Origin: Affinundibacterium seohonense
GTDB lineage: Bacteria > Pseudomonadota > Gammaproteobacteria > Burkholderiales > Burkholderiaceae_D
Direction: 5' to 3'
Assembly: GCF_014284305.1 (NCBI RefSeq)
Contig: NZ_JACOFW010000002.1
Location: 62,001-126,000, forward strand
DNA: 64,000 nt
The notes beneath the pieces are model-generated. The model saw only the letters and a list, made by a program, of their open reading frames with translations. It did no database searches and was not told the origin of the DNA. The translations under genes and the position numbers were made by a program. Numbering within the stretch: the first letter of the stretch is position 1; every line of letters begins with the position of its first letter. Positions 16,015-25,352 of the stretch are shown one piece after another.

Positions 16015-16401
16015 ATGAAATCAATTTCTATCAACACACAATCCCGTAACGAACTCAATGCATCGATCATATTCGCAGCCATGACTTGGTCGCTGATGAT
16101 GATTTTTAAAACGGAATTGATCGCTGAGATTGGCGCAACGTTTTTCAATCTTTTGCCAATGTTGCCGATCGCTGCTTTTTGCTTCGCCTTTCACCGCCAT
16201 CATCAACGTGGTGACCAAACGGCGTGCCGCGCGATCTCTCGCAAGATGGGAGTGGCAATGGCATTGACTGCCGTGTTTGTTTGCAATTTCAGCGCAGAAA
16301 AAGGCGCAGGCTTTTCGCAAATTAGTGCAATGTCTAGCTATTGTTTTTTTGCCGTGGCATTGGTGGTATTACTGTTGATTCGTCGTGGTCGCACTTGCTG
16401 A
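16015..16401 (+). CDS. Hypothetical four-helix membrane protein
   Basis: This 128-residue protein has hydrophobic segments at about residues 16-34, 40-59, 82-100 and 106-124. A His/Arg-rich loop after the second helix (FHRHHQRGDQTACRAISRK) is probably cytoplasmic. No family is recognised. AGGAG lies 8 nt before the ATG. The upstream 350 bp hold four copies of an 18-bp operator-like motif and a likely promoter, so expression appears tightly controlled. The exported alpha/beta hydrolase starts 75 bp downstream with a near-identical leader (TTTATTTAG...AGAACATCATGAA), which suggests a shared transcript and a shared origin of the leaders. Confidence 0.7.
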   Translation: MKSISINTQSRNELNASIIFAAMTWSLMMIFKTELIAEIGATFFNLLPMLPIAAFCFAFHRHHQRGDQTACRAISRKMGVAMALTAVFVCNFSAEKGAGFSQISAMSSYCFFAVALVVLLLIRRGRTC

Positions 16402-16475
16402 TCGCGACACCATTATTTCACTAAATTGTCACTACCATTTTTGAATCTAACCCTACTTTATTTAGAGAGAACATC

Positions 16476-17435
16476 ATGAACTTCACATCCACTGTAAAAA
16501 TGACTTTGTCCGCGATGGCTTGCATGACCGCCTTTGCTATTACAAACGTATCGACCGTGTATGCCGCGCCCGCAGCCGCACCAATTAGCTCTAGCGCGAA
16601 TGCGGCTGAGCAGTTCCAAGTAGGCAGTATGTACGTCGAGAAGTATGCCAACGCCGCTGCCAAAGGCGCACCCATCATCTTGATTCCAGGTTTATCGAGT
16701 GGCGCTTATGTGTGGGATGAGACTGTCAAGCATCTACAAAAAGATCACGAATTGTATGTGATCACCTTGGCCGGTTTTAATGGCAAACCGGCGATTGCTG
16801 GTCCTAAATTAGCGAAGGCGAAAGAGTCATTGTTGGAATTGATTCAAACGCAGAAAATCCAAAAGCCGGTCTTAGTTGGCCACAGCCTAGGTTCCGCGTT
16901 GTCGATGTGGTTTGCGCAAACGCACTCGAATTTAATCAGTGGTGTATTTGGGGTTGACGGTTTGCCGGTGTTCCCACGCACCGAGTTTATGAGTATGGAA
17001 CAGCGTCTCGTTATGGCGGAAAATATGCGCCAGCAATTGGCGAGTGCGGATCAAAAAACCTTTGCACAACAGCAGACGCAATACATGCGCACCATGGGAA
17101 TGGTTGATCCACAAATCGCCGATAAAATCGCGGCCTTTAGCGCAACGAGTGATTCCGTAGCGACTGCAGAATACATGGCAGATTTACTTAAGATGGATAT
17201 CCGTAAAGATCTACCTGCAATCAGTGTTCCACTCGCTTTGGTCTCACCTTACTATGCACCAGATTTTGAGGCTATGAATGTCTCGGCAGAAGCCAAACAT
17301 GCTTACTACGAAGGCTTAATGAAAGGCACGCCGAAATTGCGCATGGTACCGATTGCTGGCTCACGTCATTTCCCTATGTACGACCAGCCCCAAGTGTTTC
17401 AGGAGAAGTTGGCGGCGTTTTTGAATACGCTATGA
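16476..17435 (+). CDS. Exported alpha/beta hydrolase
   Basis: This 319-residue protein has a Sec signal peptide of about 30 residues (ending TVYA|APAAA). The alpha/beta hydrolase fold is shown by the oxyanion region IILIPGLSSGAYVWD, the nucleophile elbow GHSLGS (Ser at about 137), an Asp in the late strand, and the C-terminal catalytic His in AGSRHFPMYDQP. It should be a periplasmic or secreted esterase, lactonase or peptidase; the substrate is not predictable. GAGAG precedes the ATG. It lies behind the unknown four-helix membrane protein and is probably in the same transcript. Confidence 0.88.
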   Translation: MNFTSTVKMTLSAMACMTAFAITNVSTVYAAPAAAPISSSANAAEQFQVGSMYVEKYANAAAKGAPIILIPGLSSGAYVWDETVKHLQKDHELYVITLAGFNGKPAIAGPKLAKAKESLLELIQTQKIQKPVLVGHSLGSALSMWFAQTHSNLISGVFGVDGLPVFPRTEFMSMEQRLVMAENMRQQLASADQKTFAQQQTQYMRTMGMVDPQIADKIAAFSATSDSVATAEYMADLLKMDIRKDLPAISVPLALVSPYYAPDFEAMNVSAEAKHAYYEGLMKGTPKLRMVPIAGSRHFPMYDQPQVFQEKLAAFLNTL

Positions 17436-17634
17436 GGGTTTAGATGGTCGATAGCACCGATTGTCGATCATCTCGGTGTTCTGGCGAATGTGGCTTAGGC
17501 CTGTTTGGGTCTGACTAGTTTTAATTTTTTAAGTGTTCGATGATAAGATAGGTAAATGTTTTAATACCATCTTGATTCGACTATTTGGCATTGCGTTTTT
17601 CTAGTCCACTCCCTACATTCGCTTTTACTTATTT

Positions 17635-19875
17635 ATGATTTCACAAACTTCTATGGCCTTTAAGGCGAAGGTTTTTCTTGCTGGCTGGAAAAGCACTTTT
17701 GCCGTGTCTACCCTTTTGTTTTTAAGCGCTTGCGGAGGTGGTTCTTCGACGCCACCAGCTTCAATTCCCTCAATCGATATTGCACTGACCTCCTTGAGTT
17801 CAGAGGTCGAGGCTGGCGCACCAAATCTCGTGATTTCAGCGAGCATTAGCGGTAGTGCGGGTGCGCCAAATTGGCGGCTTGAAGGAAATCTCGGAAGTCT
17901 AGGTGCAAGTGCCGGCAACACAGTTGACTATATTCCACCACCGCTGGGCACGGTAGAAGCTGCGAGCAATGTCAAAATCACGGCAAGCGTGGGTACGGTG
18001 AGTAAATCGATCACCTTGCTTGTACGCCCTAGTGCCAGTGGCACCTATGCTTACGCTGGCGCCGTTCGTGGCTGGGGCTATATCGACGCTTTAGGAAATG
18101 CGGCACGATTTGCTCTTCCTAACGATATCGTGGCAGACGCTGAGGACAATTTGTACGTATGGGACGAGGGTAATAATCGCATTCGTCGTTTGAGCAAAGC
18201 AGCTGCGGTTAGTACGTATGCAGCCATCATTAAACCCTCCACGGCATCATACAAAGTATGGTTGAAGCTACGTCATTTTTCTGGCAGATTCATGTACACC
18301 AAAGACGGGGAAGAAGCGCTATTGATTTCTTCAGATGGAAGCAAAATCCCAGTCGATTATACCGACCTGCCAGACATCGCTGACTATCGCGATATCGATG
18401 GCAATATTTATCATCGTGGCTCGACGGTCTATGGTAAAAGTTTCGCCACCGTGACAAAAAATCGACAAGTGCTTGCCGGTAATGCGCCCGCCACGGTCGC
18501 AAAAGATGGTGTCGGCAGTGATGCGAGTTTTGTGGCAATTAGCAACTTGGTGGTCTTCCCAAATAAGATGGTCTATGTGTTGGACCAAGAACTCGCTAGC
18601 GGTAAATATCAGTTGCGCCAAATAAGCCCAGCGGGCGTAGTCTCGACTTTGAGTACAGCGAAATTCGAATCTCCTGCACGCATCATTCCAAATGCGGGCG
18701 CTCTTCCGACTGTGTTGGATCGTAATGGTATCCACAAATTGCAAGCCGGAGGCAATTGGAGTTTCACATCAATTAGTGATGGCAAGCTCCTTCCCGCTAA
18801 AAATCTTGAGTTCGATTCGCCCGATGCGACAGCCGATAAGGATGGCAATATTTATCTGACAGATCCTATTTTGGATCGAATTATTCGGGTTGCCCCACAG
18901 GGGAGTGTTAGCGTCTTTGCTGGCATGCTTGATGGGAAGCCACAAGGTAAGCGTCTTGACGGTCGCGTAGATGCCGCACGTTTCTTACGCCCTTTTGCGA
19001 TGAGTAAAGATCCTGCGGGCAATCTCTATGTTATTGAAGACACGCCAAACCTTTTAGAATCTGATGGCCAATCTTGGAAACAATATGCCCTGACTTTGCG
19101 CAAGATCGCTGTCGATGGCACCGTCACGACATTATCTGCGCCAAATCTTTGGTGGGGAAAAGCTGATAGCACTAAGATGGCTGAAACTTTTACGGCACCG
19201 AATCAGCTAGTGGTCGATAACGATTCCAGCATCTGGATTTTCAATCGACTATTGATGGTAGGCAGCGTCTTTGTTCCGCCTACTCCTTTTGGCGAAAATG
19301 CTATTTGGAAAATTACCCCTGATGGCAAGCGCACGAAAGTGACGGCAAAAATTGCAGACTGCCCGACTGGCGTTCGTGAATGGAAAGTTTGCGATATGGT
19401 CTTTGATGGCAAAGACAATTTATTCGTTGCGGATGGAGATGGTGTGCACAAATTGCACGCCGACGGCAGCCTGACAAAATTATCAGGAATGGAATCTATA
19501 GGAGCGGTAAGCGCTTTGGCTTCGGATGGCAAAGGCAATTTGTATTTTGCCCGCGATCCCAGCAGTGACCCAGGTATTTACAAACGAACCGCCTTAGGCT
19601 CTGTCGCAAAACTGCACAACACAAATCCCCATTTGAACAGCAAGATGCTTGCTGATGACCAAGGCAATATCTATTTTTCCAAGGCTTGCGCTTTGTATAA
19701 ACTTAGTTCTTCTGGGGTTGAAACCTTGATCGCTGGTGCGGCCGGACAGTGTGGAATGCAGCTTGGCAATCTGCAAAGTACCAGACTGCATCAAATTACC
19801 AGTTTCCTATGGTTAGGGTCAAATTCGCTGTACGCAACTGTGGATGACGCCATCTTAAAAATTGTGTTGCCGTAA
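17635..19875 (+). CDS. Beta-propeller (NHL/SMP-30-like) lipoprotein
   Basis: This 746-residue protein has an N-terminal signal ending in the lipobox LSAC|GGGSS at about residue 33. An Ig-like domain follows (about residues 45-135). The rest is made of recurring propeller blades of the form VDAxDNLYVxDxGNNRIRRLS, IYLTDPILDRIIRV, NLYFARDP and NIYFSKACALYKL, typical of NHL or SMP-30-type repeats. It should be an extracytoplasmic lipoprotein binding a protein or sugar, or acting as a lactonase-like enzyme, but no catalytic residues stand out. No strong ribosome-binding site precedes the ATG at 17635; an alternative ATG lies at 17653. A hairpin at 19991 ends the transcript. Confidence 0.8.
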   Translation: MISQTSMAFKAKVFLAGWKSTFAVSTLLFLSACGGGSSTPPASIPSIDIALTSLSSEVEAGAPNLVISASISGSAGAPNWRLEGNLGSLGASAGNTVDYIPPPLGTVEAASNVKITASVGTVSKSITLLVRPSASGTYAYAGAVRGWGYIDALGNAARFALPNDIVADAEDNLYVWDEGNNRIRRLSKAAAVSTYAAIIKPSTASYKVWLKLRHFSGRFMYTKDGEEALLISSDGSKIPVDYTDLPDIADYRDIDGNIYHRGSTVYGKSFATVTKNRQVLAGNAPATVAKDGVGSDASFVAISNLVVFPNKMVYVLDQELASGKYQLRQISPAGVVSTLSTAKFESPARIIPNAGALPTVLDRNGIHKLQAGGNWSFTSISDGKLLPAKNLEFDSPDATADKDGNIYLTDPILDRIIRVAPQGSVSVFAGMLDGKPQGKRLDGRVDAARFLRPFAMSKDPAGNLYVIEDTPNLLESDGQSWKQYALTLRKIAVDGTVTTLSAPNLWWGKADSTKMAETFTAPNQLVVDNDSSIWIFNRLLMVGSVFVPPTPFGENAIWKITPDGKRTKVTAKIADCPTGVREWKVCDMVFDGKDNLFVADGDGVHKLHADGSLTKLSGMESIGAVSALASDGKGNLYFARDPSSDPGIYKRTALGSVAKLHNTNPHLNSKMLADDQGNIYFSKACALYKLSSSGVETLIAGAAGQCGMQLGNLQSTRLHQITSFLWLGSNSLYATVDDAILKIVLP

Positions 19876-19990
19876 ATGACCACTGCGTGCCTGCTCGGAT
19901 GATGAAAAGTGAACACAAGACGCGCTTGGCTGGGTTAGATGCTTAGGCCAGAATTTAATAAGCTTTGCCGCTTTGCGTGCAAATGACTGA

Positions 19991-20027
19991 CAATGCCGCA
20001 AGAACGCCTATGCGGCATTGTCATTTT
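19991..20027 (+). terminator. Probable terminator after the propeller lipoprotein gene
   Basis: Perfect 10-bp stem CAATGCCGCA/TGCGGCATTG with a 10-nt loop, then TCATTTT. Confidence 0.65.
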
Positions 20028-20213
20028 GACAGAAGATAATTTTTTATTACTGAAATGTCGGTGTTTTCAAGCTAATTGCATGATTTTTAAGCGAAAAATC
20101 GCAAAGCTATTAGGCATAAACAGCATCTAAGAGTAAACTACGGCCTTATGCTTTTTCGCATCCTGTGAAAAACGCGCCTCTTGTACCCGATGTTCCTCTA
20201 GTGAGCCCGCCCC

Positions 20214-22598
20214 ATGTCTGAAGCCCAATTATCCCCGTCTATCACCTTTGCTGACTTGCAATTGAGTGAAGCCATCCAACGCGCCTTGAGCGACGTTGGT
20301 TACGAATCGCCATCGCCGATTCAAGCCGCAACCATCCCAACTTTGTTAGACGGTCGTGACGTCTTAGGTCAGGCGCAAACAGGAACGGGTAAAACTGCGG
20401 CGTTCGCGTTACCGATTTTGTCGAACATCGACATTCGTCAAACTGCACCGCAAGCACTGGTATTAGCACCAACGCGCGAATTGGCGATTCAGGTTGCAGA
20501 GGCATTTCAGACTTACGCGCGTTATATCCCAGGCTTTCATGTCTTGCCGATTTACGGCGGTCAAAGTTATGGTCCACAATTGTCTGCCTTGCGCCGTGGT
20601 GTGCATGTCGTCGTCGGTACGCCGGGTCGCGTGATTGATCATTTGGATAAAGGCTCACTCGATCTATCGCAGCTCAAAACTTTGGTGCTGGATGAAGCCG
20701 ATGAAATGCTGCGCATGGGTTTTATCGATGACGTAGAACGCATCTTGCAAGAGACACCAGAAGGTCATCAAACTGCGTTGTTCTCTGCGACTATGCCTTC
20801 CGTGATCAAGCGCATTGCGCAAACTTATTTGAACAAACCTGCTGAAATCACAGTAGCGGCGAAAACCGGCACTGCCGACAATATTCGCCAACGCTATTGG
20901 CTGGTCAGCGGCATGCACAAGCTCGACGCATTGACGCGTATTTTGGAAGCTGAAACTTTTGACGGCATGATTATCTTCGCCCGCACGAAACTCGGTACCG
21001 AAGAGCTCGCTTCCAAATTGGCGGCGCGTGGTTTCTCAGTAGCAGCGATTAATGGCGATATTCAACAGCAACAACGTGAACGCACGATTCAACAATTAAA
21101 AGACGGCAAGATCGATATTCTGGTCGCGACCGACGTTGCAGCGCGCGGTCTGGACGTAGAACGTATCAGCCACGTCGTCAATTACGACGTCCCGCATGAT
21201 CCAGAAAGCTACACGCATCGTATCGGTCGTACTGGTCGTGCAGGCCGTAGCGGTGAAGCGATTTTGTTTATCACGCCTCGTGAAAAAAATCTCTTAACCG
21301 CGATCGAACGTGCCACGCGTCAAAAAGTGTCGCCGTTGGAATTGCCGACCATTCAAGCTGTCAATGATGTGCGTATTTCACGCTTTAAAGATCAGATCAC
21401 TGAGACTTTGGCACAGGGCGAACTCGAACAATTCTTGAACGTAATCTCTGAATACGAAAGCGAGCATAACGTACCCGCATTTGAAATCGCTGCGGCATTA
21501 GCCAAGATGGCACGTGGCGACGAGCCACTGCTGCTCGATAAGAATAAACGCGAAGTCAAGAGCGACGATAGCTGGCGCGATGAGGCGCCTTCACGTAGCA
21601 GCCGCACCGAACGTGGTGATCGTCCAGCTCGTGGCGACAGCAATGAGCGTGGCAGCCGATTTGGCGACCGCAGTGATCGCGAAAGCCGCGGCCCACGTCG
21701 CGAACATAGCCCACGCACAGCTGAGCCAGGTATGCGCACTTTCCGTATCGCGGTCGGTCATGAGCACGGCGTTAAGCCAGGCAATATCGTCGGCGCGATT
21801 GCGAACGAAGCGAATATCGATTCCAAGCATATCGGTCGCATTGACATCTACGACGATTACACGGTCTTGGATCTGCCAGAAGATTTGCCAAAAGATATGT
21901 TGTCGCATTTGAAGAGGGTACGTGTCGCTGGTCAAGCATTGAACATTCGTGCAGATGGCGAAGCTGCGAGTAGCAACGACGAAGCACCACGTAAGTTTAG
22001 CGAACGCAGCGATCGCGCAGAGCGCGCTCCACGTGCCGAGCGCACAGAGCGCAGTGATAGTTTCGAAAAGAAAACCGATCGTAGCAAACTCGACAAAGTG
22101 GTCGAACGCGCAGCCACTTTCCCAGCCGATGAAGCCCCAGCCAAAGCCGACAAAAAACGCGCTGACAGCAAAGGCAAAGTCGCGATTCCCATGCAAACCT
22201 TCCGCATTGAAGTCGGCAAACAACACGCAGTCACACCAGGCAATATCGTCGGCGCGATTGCAAATGAAGCTGGTTTAGACGCGAAGTTAATCGGTCACAT
22301 TGGTTTGTTTGACGACCATTCTACGGTTGACTTGCCAGTTGGCATGCCAAAAGACATCCTCACGCATTTAAAAGGCGTGTGGGTCGCTGGTAAAAAACTT
22401 GATATCAAAGAAGTTGGCAGCAGCACGATGTTAGTGAATGCCAAGCCAGTCCCTTTGAAAGAACGCATTGCTGGTGGCAATCGTCGTGTAGCCGAAAAAG
22501 AGGCAGCCCCACGCGTCAAAAAACCAGCAACAGCACGCGGTGGTAGCAGTAGCCGTTTTGAAACAGTTAAAGGCGTTAGTAAGGCCAAGAAGTATTGA
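20214..22598 (+). CDS. deaD: DEAD-box RNA helicase with two DbpA-type RNA-binding domains
   Basis: This 794-residue cytosolic protein has RecA domain 1 with motif I AQTGTGKT (54-61), DEAD (160-163) and SAT (191-193). RecA domain 2 carries ATDVAARGLDV and HRIGRTGRAGR. This layout is CsdA/DeaD, which unwinds structured RNA in cold adaptation, ribosome assembly and mRNA decay. An Arg/Ser/Asp-rich linker (about 445-505) leads to a DbpA-type RNA-binding domain at 507-579. After a second charged linker there is another copy at 660-732; both contain PGNIVGAIANEA. DeaD normally has one. The A+T-rich 5' leader of about 100 nt could hold cold-shock control, but no element was recognised. The ATG at 20214 lacks a clear Shine-Dalgarno site. 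Confidence 0.93.
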   Translation: MSEAQLSPSITFADLQLSEAIQRALSDVGYESPSPIQAATIPTLLDGRDVLGQAQTGTGKTAAFALPILSNIDIRQTAPQALVLAPTRELAIQVAEAFQTYARYIPGFHVLPIYGGQSYGPQLSALRRGVHVVVGTPGRVIDHLDKGSLDLSQLKTLVLDEADEMLRMGFIDDVERILQETPEGHQTALFSATMPSVIKRIAQTYLNKPAEITVAAKTGTADNIRQRYWLVSGMHKLDALTRILEAETFDGMIIFARTKLGTEELASKLAARGFSVAAINGDIQQQQRERTIQQLKDGKIDILVATDVAARGLDVERISHVVNYDVPHDPESYTHRIGRTGRAGRSGEAILFITPREKNLLTAIERATRQKVSPLELPTIQAVNDVRISRFKDQITETLAQGELEQFLNVISEYESEHNVPAFEIAAALAKMARGDEPLLLDKNKREVKSDDSWRDEAPSRSSRTERGDRPARGDSNERGSRFGDRSDRESRGPRREHSPRTAEPGMRTFRIAVGHEHGVKPGNIVGAIANEANIDSKHIGRIDIYDDYTVLDLPEDLPKDMLSHLKRVRVAGQALNIRADGEAASSNDEAPRKFSERSDRAERAPRAERTERSDSFEKKTDRSKLDKVVERAATFPADEAPAKADKKRADSKGKVAIPMQTFRIEVGKQHAVTPGNIVGAIANEAGLDAKLIGHIGLFDDHSTVDLPVGMPKDILTHLKGVWVAGKKLDIKEVGSSTMLVNAKPVPLKERIAGGNRRVAEKEAAPRVKKPATARGGSSSRFETVKGVSKAKKY

Positions 22599-22652
22599 TG
22601 TGAAGTCGAGCGACTTTGATCTGTGACCAAAGTCGACGTGACAAAACCCAAT

Positions 22653-22692
22653 AAAAAGTCCACCCTAACAGTGATTAAGGTGGACTTTTTTT
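22653..22692. terminator. Bidirectional terminator between deaD and the Cys-rich gene
   Basis: Stem AGTCCACC/GGTGGACT with a 14-nt loop, flanked by A5 on the left and T6-7 on the right, so it can work for both convergent genes. Confidence 0.88.
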
Positions 22693-22762
22693 ATGCAAAT
22701 TTGACGACAGAAAATTGTAGTCTGCCATCCAAGTTGTTCTTGCTTGCTTCGATACGACGGTC

Positions 22763-22978
22763 TTAGCGGACTTCACAAAGTTGGCCAACATCGCCGGAGT
22801 AGATCAGGCGATTGCAGCGGCTAGCACTGAACTGTTGGCAAGCGCTTTGCTCACCTTGTGCGCAGGCGCATAAGAGATCAACGCAATATTCATAAGTAAT
22901 GGCATAGGCGGGACTCATAGAAACTGCGATACCGAGTCCAATTGCAAAGCTAAACAGGGCTTTTTTTAATTTAATCAT
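22763..22978 (-). CDS. Small exported cysteine-rich protein
   Basis: This 71-residue precursor has a clean Sec signal peptide (MIKLKKALFSFAIGLGIAV..., cleavage near AYA|ITYEY). The mature peptide of about 47 residues has six cysteines (YEYC, LLCAC, SAC, SRC, QLC), enough for three disulphides. No family is recognised. CGGAG precedes the ATG at 22978 by a suitable distance; the longer frame to 23023 has no matching site. It is convergent with deaD and stands alone, so it has its own promoter. It could be a secreted effector, inhibitor or structural peptide; the sequence does not decide. Confidence 0.65.
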   Translation of the reverse strand: MIKLKKALFSFAIGLGIAVSMSPAYAITYEYCVDLLCACAQGEQSACQQFSASRCNRLIYSGDVGQLCEVR

Positions 22979-23159
22979 TTTTATCTCCGTTGATGAATAG
23001 GTTGAGTGACATGTTTCGAACAAGTCACAAAAAATAGTATCATGGAAAGTTTTTTTAAAAAATGAATTTGAGTAGATTTTAAGAATTCTTGTTGTTGATT
23101 GGCTAGTCGCCTAAAGATCATCCGCCTTTGGTCGTGGGCGAATGATCTTTTGCTCGTCG

Positions 23160-24560
23160 TTAGGCGATGATTTTTAGAGGATTGGTGGTCTTCCAATCAC
23201 CACGCGTAAAGTCTGGGAAGACTTGAGAGTTACCATCTTCGGCAACTGACTTCTCACTCAGTGGGCCGACGGCTGACCAGAAGCAGCCTTCGTAGACATT
23301 TTGATCCAGTGCTTCGCCTTTGCGCAGGCACTCGATGATACGGTAGAGCATCAAGAAATCCATGCCGCCATGTCCGCCCATTTTCGTGGCTAGCTCACCT
23401 AAGCGCACATAGAGTGGATGTTCGTATTTTTGTGCAATCGCTTCCCACTCTTTGCCTTCTGCCCATTTGTGATAATTACTGGTGATCCCTTCAACAGAAA
23501 TACGATTTGGGAAACCAGCTAATACGCCATTCACACCCCAGATCGTATTGTGGCGTGAATAAGGTCGTGGTGTGGTTTCATCCCACTGCACCATGATGGT
23601 ACGGCCTAGTGTGGTTTTGATGATGGAGGTATTTAAGTCACCACCTTTAAAATCGAGCTCTCTAAATTTCTCCGAGGTCAGTTTTGTGGACTTTTTCGCA
23701 TACGCTGCACGGCCTTTGGCTGGTGACGAAAAGGAGGAGATGCGGCCAAACGTATCTTCGCTACGCGCCAGATTCATGTATTGTGCGACCGGACCTAAGC
23801 CATGCGTTGGATATAGATTGCCGTTGCGTTTAGCGTATTCAAAAGTGCGCCATGAACCAGTGGAATCGCCATTCTCCATTTGGAAGCGTAGTGCATGAAT
23901 ATAGGAGGCTTCGCCATGCAACAAATCGCCCAAGACACCTTGTCTAACCATATTCAGATATAGCAATTCTTCGCGGCCGTAGTTGACGTTTTCCATCATC
24001 ATGCAGTGACGGCCTGTCGCTTCCGAGGCGTCCACGATGTCCCACATCTCTTTGAGCGTGGTGGCAATCGGCACTTCAACAAAGGCATGCGCGCCAGCCT
24101 GCATGGAGGCAATTGCCATCGGTGCGTGCAGGCTCCATGGGGTGTTGATAAAGACGGCATCTGGCTTGGTTTCTGTCAGCATAGTGCGCCAGCCGTTGTC
24201 GTCGCCAAAATAAACTTTCGGTGTGTGTCCAAATTTAGCGACAGCCGCTTCGGATTTTTTTGCACGTGCTTCGACCACATCGGCAATACCGACAAATTGC
24301 ACGCCATCGATGGCGGCGAGCTGTGACGCATGGCCTGAACCGCGTGCACCGACACCAATGATGGCGACTTTCACTTTATCCAGTTTAGGGGCAACGAAGT
24401 CGCCCATGTATTTGGCCTGGCGTGGACGTTGCGCGGTGTTGGTTTTTTGTGCCTTGCTTTGTGCGGCAGCTTGCAGGCTGGTCAAGCTGGCAAGGCCAGC
24501 GGTCAAGCCGCTTAAGGTTTGTAAAAAACCACGGCGCGTGGCGTTGTTAGATGAGGTCAT
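23160..24560 (-). CDS. Tat-exported Gfo/Idh/MocA oxidoreductase, GH109-like
   Basis: This 466-residue protein has a twin-arginine signal (RRGFLQTLSGLTAGLASL, Arg 9-10). A Rossmann domain follows with VAIIGVGARGSGHASQLAAI. The segment FVEVPIATTLKEMWDIVDAS...GRHCMMMENVNYGREELLYLNMVRQGVLGDL is diagnostic of GH109. That family removes sugars such as N-acetylgalactosamine by an NAD-dependent redox mechanism, with the cofactor bound before Tat export. The C-terminal part has the family blocks WDETTPRPYSRHNTIWGVNG and GGHGGMDFLMLYR. It is a single-gene unit. The ATG at 24560 is chosen because it puts RR at the usual place. The exact sugar is unknown. Confidence 0.87.
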   Translation of the reverse strand: MTSSNNATRRGFLQTLSGLTAGLASLTSLQAAAQSKAQKTNTAQRPRQAKYMGDFVAPKLDKVKVAIIGVGARGSGHASQLAAIDGVQFVGIADVVEARAKKSEAAVAKFGHTPKVYFGDDNGWRTMLTETKPDAVFINTPWSLHAPMAIASMQAGAHAFVEVPIATTLKEMWDIVDASEATGRHCMMMENVNYGREELLYLNMVRQGVLGDLLHGEASYIHALRFQMENGDSTGSWRTFEYAKRNGNLYPTHGLGPVAQYMNLARSEDTFGRISSFSSPAKGRAAYAKKSTKLTSEKFRELDFKGGDLNTSIIKTTLGRTIMVQWDETTPRPYSRHNTIWGVNGVLAGFPNRISVEGITSNYHKWAEGKEWEAIAQKYEHPLYVRLGELATKMGGHGGMDFLMLYRIIECLRKGEALDQNVYEGCFWSAVGPLSEKSVAEDGNSQVFPDFTRGDWKTTNPLKIIA

Positions 24561-24779
24561 AGATCGGTCTCTTTTGTTGGTGTTTATTGGTGTTGGTTCG
24601 TGTTGGTTTTGGCGTTGAATACAAAGCTGTCCGATCAAATTTTACCCAAACACCATACATATAACAGCGATTAATATTCAAGGCTTCGTTTAGTTATTTT
24701 TTAGGAGCTGCACTTGTCTATTCACCTGTGTTGATTGTGGTAGAGTCATTCGCATCACTTTTATTTGATGATTATCGCC

Positions 24780-25193
24780 ATGCCACAGCTAACTGTAAAA
24801 CAACTACAAGATTTTTTGCAAACCGATTTTCCGCAGAGTTCGGTGATCGTAGAAGCTGTCGGGGATCAGTGTGCGACTATTCGTCAAGTGATCGACGGCT
24901 CGCATTTACGTCCTGGTGGGACAGTGTCGGGTCCAGTTCTAATGGCGGTTGCCGATATTGCGATGTATGTCGCTTTACTCTCTGAAATCGGTATCGTGCC
25001 TCTGGCAGTGACCACAAATTTAAGCATTAACTTCTTACGTAAGCCGGCGGCTGATCGTGACATCGTCGCGCAGTGTCATTTGCTGAAAGTCGGTAAGACC
25101 TTGGCGGTGGGTGAGGTCTCCTTATTTTCTGAGGGCGTCAGCGATTTGTTGGCGCATGTCGTGTGCACTTATGCGATACCGCCACGGGTTTAG
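24780..25193 (+). CDS. PaaI-type hotdog thioesterase
   Basis: This 137-residue cytosolic protein has the hotdog fold of PaaI/YbgC relatives. LRPGGTVSGPVLMAVADIAMYVALL holds the conserved GG..(S/H)...L...D region with Asp as catalytic candidate, and VTTNLSINFLRKP is the typical second block. Such proteins hydrolyse acyl-CoA thioesters; the substrate is not predictable. The ATG at 24780 is preferred over ATG 24768 and TTG 24765 from homologue length. It stands alone between divergent and co-directional genes. Confidence 0.85.
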   Translation: MPQLTVKQLQDFLQTDFPQSSVIVEAVGDQCATIRQVIDGSHLRPGGTVSGPVLMAVADIAMYVALLSEIGIVPLAVTTNLSINFLRKPAADRDIVAQCHLLKVGKTLAVGEVSLFSEGVSDLLAHVVCTYAIPPRV

Positions 25194-25352
25194 TCATAGT
25201 GTCTTTTTAATGTGGCTAATCATTTAAACTAATAATCCACAAAGCTTTGACAAGGTAGGCGCAAATTCGTATGCTTCGCTTGCCGCGCAGAAATTTTTTG
25301 CTGGCGGTACTTATTTCCTGCTCGCTAATTGTAGATTGATCGTCCTTATTTA

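Noticed and set aside
21591-22226. A 211-codon minus-strand frame inside deaD
   Set aside because: It is the antisense of the charged linkers and RNA-binding domains of deaD, which is a clear real gene.
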